A DNA stretch of 6,590 nucleotides from Chloroflexi bacterium RBG_16_57_11 (GTDB taxonomy: Bacteria; Chloroflexota; Anaerolineae; Anaerolineales; UBA4823): contig MGNS01000144.1 in the NCBI GenBank assembly GCA_001795165.1, positions 38,378-44,967 of the forward strand, written 5' to 3'. The translations under genes and the position numbers were made by a program. Every line of letters starts with the position of its first letter. Positions within the stretch are counted from its first letter, which is position 1. This document shows, one piece after another, positions 1 to 5,142 of this stretch. The notes beneath the pieces are model-generated. The model was not told the DNA's origin and ran no database searches. It worked only from the letters and a program-made list of their open reading frames with translations.

Positions 1-896
1 AACTGGCTCCATTTCCATTGGCGCAAAACGACCTGGCTCTGGCGCACCACCCCGCCTATCTCGAGGCGCTCCAGCGGGCTTGCCAGCGCAGCGCCTGGCT
101 GGATGGGGATACTTATACCACCGCTGCCTCGTGGGGGCTGGCCGTGAACGCCGCCGGGGGCGCAGTTGCTGTGGCGCACTCTGTCTGGGAAGGACAGGCC
201 AGGCGTGGCCTGGCCCTCACCCGCCCACCCGGGCATCATGCGACCGCCCGGCAAGGTATGGGTTTCTGCTTGCTGAATAATGTCGCCCTGGCAGCTACGC
301 ATCTGATCGCCACACAGCCAACCGCACGGCGCCTGGCAATTATTGACCTGGACCTGCACCACGGCAATGGCACGCAGGATATTTTCTGGTCGCGCGGCGA
401 TGTGTTCTATATATCAACCCACCAATCCCCGCTGTATCCAGGCACTGGTCATCTGGAAGAAACCGGCGTCGGTTCTGGCGCAGGAACGACGGCGAACTTT
501 CCCCTGCCACCCTATACCGGCGATCAGGGTTTTCGCTCGGTAATGGAGACGCTCATCCTGCCTCTACTCGACCGGTACAAACCGCAGATGGTGCTGGTCA
601 GTGTGGGATTTGACACCCACTGGCGTGATCCGCTGGGCAGCCTGGCGCTTTCTGCCCGAGGCTATGGCGAGCTGATCGTCCAATTGAAAGAATGGGCGGA
701 GGCGAACTGTGATGGAAAGATTGCGCTTTTCCTGGAAGGGGGGTATGATCTAGAGGCAGCCAGAGCATGCGTTTCTTCGGCAGTGGCTGCGCTGCTGGAT
801 TTACCCTGGCAGGATCCCATAGGACCTGCGCCGTATGCAGAGAGTATGGACTGGCAAGCGGTTGTGCAGATCGCACAGCGCATCTGGAAACTTTAA
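1..896 (+). CDS. Histone deacetylase family protein (class II HDAC / AcuC-like), 5' partial
   Basis: This is a Zn-dependent deacetylase of the arginase/HDAC fold. Bacterial members remove acetyl groups from lysine, polyamines or related small amides, and they act in the cytoplasm. The frame is open from base 3 with no convincing start, so the N-terminus lies upstream; a TTG at 18 is in frame, but residues before it (LAPFP) read as normal protein. Visible signatures in order are RPPGHHA (GHHA at 231-242, the active-site His pair), GFCLLNN just after it, DLDLHHGNG at 345-371 (Asp and His zinc ligands), a THQSPLYPGTG loop, GFDTH at 606-620 (third zinc ligand Asp), and LEGGYD at 732-749 (transition-state Tyr). 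Every catalytic residue is present, so an active enzyme is expected. About 297 residues are visible against roughly 310-350 usual for the family. The substrate cannot be told from sequence. The next gene is 124 bases downstream, so cotranscription is possible but not evident. Confidence 0.95.
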   Translation, partial: LAPFPLAQNDLALAHHPAYLEALQRACQRSAWLDGDTYTTAASWGLAVNAAGGAVAVAHSVWEGQARRGLALTRPPGHHATARQGMGFCLLNNVALAATHLIATQPTARRLAIIDLDLHHGNGTQDIFWSRGDVFYISTHQSPLYPGTGHLEETGVGSGAGTTANFPLPPYTGDQGFRSVMETLILPLLDRYKPQMVLVSVGFDTHWRDPLGSLALSARGYGELIVQLKEWAEANCDGKIALFLEGGYDLEAARACVSSAVAALLDLPWQDPIGPAPYAESMDWQAVVQIAQRIWKL

Positions 897-947
897 GCTG
901 GGATTTGTTTATTCGAGTAAAATTATCGGCTATCAAGAAAAGATCTG

Positions 948-963
948 CACCCAGGGCTGGGTG
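948..963. other. Small perfect inverted repeat downstream of the deacetylase gene
   Basis: CACCCAG at 948-954 and CTGGGTG at 957-963 are exact inverse complements separated by GG. As RNA the inner pairs must open, leaving about five G:C-rich pairs around a six-base loop. No T-run follows (the next bases are ACGCACC), so it is a poor intrinsic terminator by the usual rule. It could be a weak or Rho-assisted terminator, an operator dyad for the gene at 1021, or chance. Confidence 0.35.
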
Positions 964-984
964 ACGCACCAAATTATAAAGTCC

Positions 985-993
985 TGGTATAAA
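985..993 (+). promoter_or_regulatory. Possible extended -10 promoter for the NYN gene
   Basis: TGGTATAAA matches the extended -10 pattern TGnTATAAT at eight of nine positions counting the free base. No good -35 box is present at 16-18 bases upstream (965-970 reads CGCACC), as is tolerated for extended -10 promoters. The predicted start site near 1000 would give a leader of about 20 bases containing the AAAGGAG ribosome site. The surrounding stretch 971-1008 is A/T-rich, so a chance match is quite possible. Confidence 0.3.
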
Positions 994-1020
994 AAAATAA
1001 AAACCAAAGGAGCCTAGTCA

Positions 1021-3015
1021 ATGAGTGAGCAACTGGCGATATTTATTGACTTCGAAAACATCGCCCTATGGGCCGAACGTGAGTTTTTTGATTTCGAAAT
1101 TACCGATTTAATTGAAGCACTCCAAACCAGGGGACCGGCTGTGGTCAAGCGGGCCTACGCAGATTGGTCGCGCTTCACCCGCTATCGTGACAGCATGATG
1201 AACAACTCTATCGACCTGATCCAGATCTACAGCGTGCGCGCCGGCAAAAACCGCGCAGATATCCGCCTAGCAATCGACGCATTTGAAATCGCCCTGACGC
1301 GGCCCCTGATCCACACTTATGTCATCGTCTCGGGCGATAGTGATTTTAGCCCGCTGGCCGCCAAGCTGCGTGAATACGGACGTTATACCATCGGCATCGG
1401 CCCCCGCAGCATCACTCACGATCTGCTGGTGCGCTCGTGTGACGAATTCATCTACCTGGAGACTGCCCTGGGTGAGCCCGCCGATGTCAACGAGCGCTCT
1501 TGCGCCGAGATCGAGCGGGCCCGCAACCTGCTCGAGAAGGCATTAAAAGCTCACGGGCAGCGCGGCGATTTACCTGTTATGGCGACACGCTTGAAGCAGA
1601 CCATGCTCCTGATGGACCCGGCGTTCAATGAGGCCAATCTGGGCTACTCCCAGTTCAAGCCCTGGCTGGAGGAGCACAGCGACCTGGCGAAGTTATTTCT
1701 TAAAGATTTGCAGCTCTATGTCGCGCCGTTAGACTATATTGCCACAGGCTATCTGGAAGTCACACCTGAAGAAAACGAGCTGTCCGGCCAGCAAACCGTG
1801 GTAAAAACAGAGAGACCTGCCCCAGCCCGCCAGCCGCTCGAAGCACAATACCGCCAGGCGTTTACCCGCATGAAAATGACCAGTCTGGACCTCAGCATAC
1901 GCCGGGATATCTTGCGCGATATCTACCGCGAGCTGAATGACCACCCCGGCGAGCAGACGACAGAAGAGCTGCTAGACATGCTCGAGGAGCGCTACGATGC
2001 TGCGGGTCTGATACGCAACAAATCTATGTTGCGCGAGACTTTACAGCTGGCTTTCCGCCAGGGCGCGTTCAACTATTTCGACCAGCCAGTCTCCCCTTAC
2101 GCGCCAGTGAAATTGGCGCCTGGCATCGACAGCGAAGCCGGTTTTGTCGGCCGCGCGGAGGCGGATTTCGTTTTTGCGTTAGTCCGTTCTGGTACAGAGA
2201 TCGATCTGGCTGAGTTAGCCTACCTGTTGCTCAACGACCGCAACCAGAGCGATTATATCCAATCCCTGCTGGATGACTTGAGTAAGCGCGGGATGATCAT
2301 CACCCGGAATAAGCGCTATGTGCTACCCGGAAGCGGGAACATCCCCTTTGCCGATGATCCCGCGCTGCGAATCCTTTGTCGCGATATTGAGCAGGTAGTG
2401 GTACCGGATGGCATCCAGCCGGGGGTAGACTCTGCCCGAACGCTGGCCAAGAAAGCCATGGTTCAGCGCTCGCAAGACTTCGCCGCTTCCAGCAATACCT
2501 ATCTGCTTGCCTGCCGGTTGGAATGGGATGCTATCGAGGTAGGTGAGCCAGGAGCCACGCTGGAAGATCTGCGCTGGTACATGGCTTCCTATGCCTCGGC
2601 GATCGCCGGTAAGCTTTCACAGGTAAACCGCGATTATGGCGGAGCCCGGCCTTACTACCTGGCCTTTTTTGCCCTGGTGCAGGAAGATGATCCCCTGTGG
2701 GGTCGCATGCGTGGGTTGATTAACCCGATGCTGGCGTATTACTGGTCCAACACCGGACGCGAGCTGGATATCAACGTCAGCGCCTGGAACCTAAGCATGT
2801 CTTCGCCGGCGCAAATCGCAGTGTATGCCGCCACGCATCCAAGCGCCGAGCTGCGCCGGTTATGGTATAAAGTCACCACCGACCTGGCGCAGATCAATCC
2901 CAGCGTGCTGAGGCGCATAGCCAACCAGCTGATGCTCAGCCGTGCTGAATTCCCAGAAAACGCCCGCGTAGCCGAACAGATTGAGGCCATCCTGGACGAG
3001 GTAAGCCAGGTATAG
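1021..3015 (+). CDS. NYN (PIN-like) domain protein with OST-HTH/LOTUS-type domain and long helical C-terminus
   Basis: Residues 1-148 form an NYN domain, a PIN-like fold found in LabA/DUF88 proteins and in metal-dependent RNases. The expected acidic residues are present: D10 and N13 in FIDFEN, D80 and D86 in RADIRLAID, and D106/D108 in SGDSDFSPL. Residues about 162-238 resemble an OST-HTH/LOTUS domain, an RNA-binding module often paired with NYN. A basic, Pro-rich linker at 255-275 follows. Residues about 276-365 are a second helical unit and 372-437 look like a winged helix. Residues 443-664 are helical with a tract rich in Tyr and Phe (about 544-575) that I do not recognise. No signal peptide or membrane helix is seen, so it is probably cytosolic. 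The start is fixed by AAAGGAG at 1006-1012 (eight-base spacing) and an in-frame TAG at 1015-1017. A role in RNA cleavage or turnover is inferred from the family; the target is unknown. Typical LabA proteins are much shorter. Confidence 0.93.
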   Translation: MSEQLAIFIDFENIALWAEREFFDFEITDLIEALQTRGPAVVKRAYADWSRFTRYRDSMMNNSIDLIQIYSVRAGKNRADIRLAIDAFEIALTRPLIHTYVIVSGDSDFSPLAAKLREYGRYTIGIGPRSITHDLLVRSCDEFIYLETALGEPADVNERSCAEIERARNLLEKALKAHGQRGDLPVMATRLKQTMLLMDPAFNEANLGYSQFKPWLEEHSDLAKLFLKDLQLYVAPLDYIATGYLEVTPEENELSGQQTVVKTERPAPARQPLEAQYRQAFTRMKMTSLDLSIRRDILRDIYRELNDHPGEQTTEELLDMLEERYDAAGLIRNKSMLRETLQLAFRQGAFNYFDQPVSPYAPVKLAPGIDSEAGFVGRAEADFVFALVRSGTEIDLAELAYLLLNDRNQSDYIQSLLDDLSKRGMIITRNKRYVLPGSGNIPFADDPALRILCRDIEQVVVPDGIQPGVDSARTLAKKAMVQRSQDFAASSNTYLLACRLEWDAIEVGEPGATLEDLRWYMASYASAIAGKLSQVNRDYGGARPYYLAFFALVQEDDPLWGRMRGLINPMLAYYWSNTGRELDINVSAWNLSMSSPAQIAVYAATHPSAELRRLWYKVTTDLAQINPSVLRRIANQLMLSRAEFPENARVAEQIEAILDEVSQV

Positions 3016-3070
3016 AACGAACTATATAACACAATCCAATCCCGCAAGCATTGAGAAGGATCAAAATACC

Positions 3071-3484
3071 ATGGCAGCGATTACCCTTCGCTGGGTCGAA
3101 GATAAGATGATGGTCGCCAGCGATACGAACGGCCATTCGATCGTCATCGGCCGTTCGCCTGACCCCCAACACACATGGATTGGCGTTAAGCCTTCCGATC
3201 TGCTCCTGATGGCAGTAGCGTCCTGTTCGGCGCATGATGTGGTCGAAATCCTGACCAAACAGCGCGAGCCTCTACACGACTTGAAGGTGATCTGTTCCGG
3301 AGACCAGATGAGCGACCCGCCTCACACGTTCACCCGCATCCACCTGAGATACCTGGTGAGCGGTGCAGTCAACCCCAAAAAGCTCGAGCGAGCTATCCAC
3401 CTGTCGGAGGAAAAATACTGCTCGGTGATCAGCACCTTGCGGCCCGGCGTCCCGATTACTAACGAATACCAGATAACTCCATAA
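3071..3484 (+). CDS. OsmC family protein (YhfA-like subgroup)
   Basis: This 137-residue protein has the length and layout of OsmC/Ohr-fold proteins, which form cytoplasmic dimers and in classical members reduce organic peroxides with two cysteines. The pattern seen is an N-terminal beta segment (ITLRWVEDKMMVASD), the central helix motif GVKPSDLLLMAVASCSAHDVV with C52, and the C-terminal helix LSEEKYCSVISTL with C117. C52 and C117 match the positions of the paired redox cysteines of the family; C75 is extra. From memory, the CSAxDVVxIL and SAEKYCSV-like motifs are closest to E. coli YhfA, whose function is not firmly known, so peroxidase activity is inference. A ribosome site AGAAGGA (3054-3060) sits ten bases before the ATG. 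The gene lies 55 bases after the NYN gene and four bases before the HD gene, so a shared transcript with the latter is likely. Confidence 0.93.
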   Translation: MAAITLRWVEDKMMVASDTNGHSIVIGRSPDPQHTWIGVKPSDLLLMAVASCSAHDVVEILTKQREPLHDLKVICSGDQMSDPPHTFTRIHLRYLVSGAVNPKKLERAIHLSEEKYCSVISTLRPGVPITNEYQITP

Positions 3485-3488
3485 CGCT

Positions 3489-4061
3489 ATGCAGCTCACC
3501 CAGCAATTCAAGGAAGCCCTGGATTACGCGCTCGAGCTGCATCGTGGTCAGCAACGCAAAGGATCCGACACACCTTATATGGCTCATCTGCTGGCAGTAG
3601 CCTCCCTGGTGCTGGAAGATGGAGGCGACGAAGAGCAGGCCATCGCAGCGCTGCTACATGATGCGCCTGAGGATCAGGGGGGACTGGAAACACTGGCAGC
3701 CATCCGCCAGCGCTTCGGCGATCGAGTAGCAGATATCGTCCATGGTTGCACCGATACCTATGAAACGCCAAAGCCACCCTGGCGCCAGCGAAAAGAAGCC
3801 TATCTGGAGCATCTGCAATCTGCTACCGAAGAAGTGTGCCGGGTTTCGCTCGCCGACAAGCTGCACAACGCCCGTTCGCTTATGACTGACCTGCTCCGCT
3901 CCGGGGAGGATGTCTGGGATAGATTTAATGGAGGTAAAGCCGGCACTCTGTGGTATTATCACAGCCTGCTGGAAGTGTTTCGCTATCGATGCAATTCACC
4001 ACTGGTCGCAGAGCTGGGCTTTGTGCTGCAAAGGATCGATTCGCTGCTCGCTGACTCATAG
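3489..4061 (+). CDS. HD domain phosphohydrolase of the RelA/SpoT (small alarmone hydrolase / MESH1-like) type
   Basis: This 190-residue protein is a single HD domain resembling the (p)ppGpp hydrolase half of Rel/SpoT. Visible metal and catalytic residues are H33 (PYMAHLLAVA), H57-D58 within LLHDAPED, the following E61-D62, and D123 within SLADKLHNARSL. The N-terminal helix with HRGQQRKGSDTPY also matches Rel hydrolases. No synthetase (RelA) domain, TGS or ACT domain follows, so it would be a stand-alone hydrolase. Removal of the 3' diphosphate from (p)ppGpp is the favoured role, but many stand-alone proteins of this type act on other nucleotides or are untested. The gap to the OsmC stop is four bases and there is no clear Shine-Dalgarno before the ATG, which suggests translational coupling to the upstream gene. 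No promoter is needed between them. Confidence 0.9.
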   Translation: MQLTQQFKEALDYALELHRGQQRKGSDTPYMAHLLAVASLVLEDGGDEEQAIAALLHDAPEDQGGLETLAAIRQRFGDRVADIVHGCTDTYETPKPPWRQRKEAYLEHLQSATEEVCRVSLADKLHNARSLMTDLLRSGEDVWDRFNGGKAGTLWYYHSLLEVFRYRCNSPLVAELGFVLQRIDSLLADS

Positions 4062-4109
4062 CCATTCGGTTTTTGGTTCAAATCAAATTCATCAGTTTCC
4101 ATAAGTTTC

Positions 4110-4138
4110 TTAAACATCTGGCAAGGACAGGGTATAAT
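4110..4138 (+). promoter_or_regulatory. Sigma70-type promoter driving the DUF948-like/YtxH pair
   Basis: A perfect -10 box TATAAT lies at 4133-4138, with a weaker -35 TTAAAC at 4110-4115 and a 17-base spacer. Transcription would start at about 4144-4148, on or just before the ATG at 4148, so the mRNA is predicted to be leaderless. The spacer 4062-4147 also holds the end of the upstream operon. I see no stem-loop terminator there, only a T-rich patch (GGTTTTTGG near 4068-4076). Confidence 0.65.
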
Positions 4139-4147
4139 TAGACAATT

Positions 4148-4636
4148 ATGGATGAAAATCCCTCATACCAGCCTGAGCCAATCTATCCGCAACTGCCAAC
4201 GCCGACCAATGAAGTAGAACAGTTGCCAGAACCTACCGAGATGACGCCCGAGCAGAAGCGGGCTGTGATCGGCGTCGTGATTGCATTCATCATCCTGCTG
4301 GTTTTGATCATCGCGACCACGGTCTTCCTGTTACAACCTACGACGAATACCGCCAAAATTCGCGACGTTTTTATCATATTCATGGCATTGCAATCCATTT
4401 TGACGGGTATGACCCTGGTGATCTTGATGATCCAGCTTGCCAGGTTGACCAACCTGTTACAAAATGAGATCAAGCCAATCCTTGACTCGACCAATGAAAC
4501 AATGAACAACCTGCGCGGCACCACGAATTTCTTGAGTGAAAACCTGGTCGAGCCAGTGATCAAGTTGAACGAGTACACGGCAGGCTTGAGCACGTTTTTT
4601 CAGGCTTTGGGCCTGGTGAGGAAACCGAGAAAATAA
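4148..4636 (+). CDS. Two-helix membrane protein with DUF948-like tail (YtxG-like)
   Basis: This 162-residue protein has a Pro/Glu-rich soluble N-terminus (1-36), a strong membrane helix at about 39-62 (IGVVIAFIILLVLIIATTVF), a second at about 73-97, and an amphipathic helical tail (about 98-150) with regularly spaced Leu/Ile and Asn, ending in a basic KPRK. The tail (LLQNEIKPILDSTNETMNNL) is reminiscent of DUF948/YtxG general stress proteins, which sit beside ytxH in Bacillus; this likeness is pattern-based. The following gene is indeed a YtxH protein, 20 bases downstream, which supports the pairing. The start is well bounded: an in-frame TAG at 4139-4141 lies directly upstream, the next in-frame Met is residue 32, and no Shine-Dalgarno is present at normal spacing. 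Function is unknown; an envelope or stress role is inferred. Confidence 0.85.
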   Translation: MDENPSYQPEPIYPQLPTPTNEVEQLPEPTEMTPEQKRAVIGVVIAFIILLVLIIATTVFLLQPTTNTAKIRDVFIIFMALQSILTGMTLVILMIQLARLTNLLQNEIKPILDSTNETMNNLRGTTNFLSENLVEPVIKLNEYTAGLSTFFQALGLVRKPRK

Positions 4637-4656
4637 CCCCTATAGGAGAGTATAAG

Positions 4657-4998
4657 ATGTCTGATAACAATGATTTTGGCGCATTTTTCGCCGGCCTGAT
4701 CGTCGGCGGTTTGGTTGGAGCGGCGACCGCCCTGCTCCTGGCACCACAGTCGGGCGAAGAGACGCGTCTGTGGATTCATGATCGGGGTATTGAATTGAAG
4801 GACCGGGCGGTAGAATACGGCGCGGACGCACGCGCCCGCGCTGCAGCAGCGCTGGATGATGCCCGCGCCCGCGCCGACCAGGCATTGGAAGAGGTACGCT
4901 ATCGAACCGACGAGCTGGCACGGATCACCCGTGAGAAGGTTTCTGGGACCAGGCCAGAACCGCCTGCAGAAGTAGAAGAACCGCCGGCGGCCGTTTAA
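4657..4998 (+). CDS. YtxH domain-containing protein
   Basis: This 113-residue protein starts with a single glycine-rich membrane segment (about residues 8-30, GLIVGGLVGAATALLLAP) followed directly by QSGEETR, the hallmark arrangement of YtxH (the usual text is close to LLAPxSGxETR). Residues 33-95 are a charged helix, likely coiled coil, containing an 11-residue repeat around DARARA (positions 57-62 and 68-73). The tail 98-113 is Pro/Glu-rich and probably disordered. Family members are general stress or envelope-associated proteins of unknown mechanism. A good ribosome site AGGAGAG (4644-4650) sits eight bases after its GGAG core from the ATG. It is cotranscribed with the DUF948-like gene and followed by the hairpin at 5026-5063. 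Confidence 0.92.
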   Translation: MSDNNDFGAFFAGLIVGGLVGAATALLLAPQSGEETRLWIHDRGIELKDRAVEYGADARARAAAALDDARARADQALEEVRYRTDELARITREKVSGTRPEPPAEVEEPPAAV

Positions 4999-5025
4999 TT
5001 CAAAACGAACTAAAACCCCAAGTTA

Positions 5026-5063
5026 ACCGTTCTATGCGGTCTCCAATGGTCGTATAGAACGGT
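5026..5063 (+). terminator. Long hairpin downstream of ytxH-like gene, probable terminator
   Basis: ACCGTTCTAT at 5026-5035 pairs exactly with ATAGAACGGT at 5054-5063. The stem continues inward through G5036-T5053, C5037-G5052, G5038-C5051, G5039-T5050, T5040-G5049 and C5041-G5048, giving 16 pairs around a six-base loop TCCAAT. Three pairs are G-U, which form only in RNA read from the + strand. It lies 27 bases after the stop codon of the ytxH-like gene and is followed by TATTTAAC, a modest U-rich tail, so a terminator for that operon is the simplest reading. The weak tail leaves mRNA stabilisation or another role possible. Confidence 0.65.
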
Positions 5064-5107
5064 ATTTAACGTAACTGCTCAGACATGAAGTCCGTTGAAC
5101 TTTAACA

Positions 5108-5136
5108 TTGCCAAAATCGCAAAAGCCAGTGACAAT
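5108..5136 (+). promoter_or_regulatory. Possible promoter of the IS66 transposase
   Basis: TTGCCA at 5108-5113 (five of six to the -35 consensus) is followed after 17 bases by GACAAT at 5131-5136 (four of six to the -10). The predicted start would fall at about 5142-5145, on the transposase ATG at 5143, again implying little or no leader. No Shine-Dalgarno is seen there. The match is moderate and lies in A-rich sequence. Confidence 0.35.
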
Positions 5137-5142
5137 AGATGC

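Noticed and set aside
598..972. Minus-strand open frames opposite the deacetylase gene (598-972 and 662-883)
   Set aside because: They are antisense to a gene with clear catalytic motifs, have no ribosome site or recognisable domain, and their compositions (rich in Ser, Pro, His, Arg) are typical of shadow frames.
1021..3015. NYN protein as a toxin of a toxin-antitoxin module
   Set aside because: It is far longer than PIN toxins, and no small antitoxin-like gene overlaps or directly precedes it.
3011..3030. TATATAAC at 3023-3030 as a separate promoter for the OsmC gene
   Set aside because: No acceptable -35 sequence occurs at 16-18 bases upstream (3000-3007 reads GGTAAGCC), so evidence is too weak to call.
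2739..3258. Minus-strand frames across the NYN/OsmC junction (2739-3047, 2936-3235, 3061-3258)
   Set aside because: They overlap each other and two well-supported + strand genes, with no start signals or recognisable domains.
3489..4061. HD protein as a Cas3-type nuclease domain or part of a defence system
   Set aside because: The HRGQQRKGSDTPY, HDAPED and LADKLHN motifs fit the Rel/SpoT hydrolase branch, and no cas genes or repeat arrays are present.
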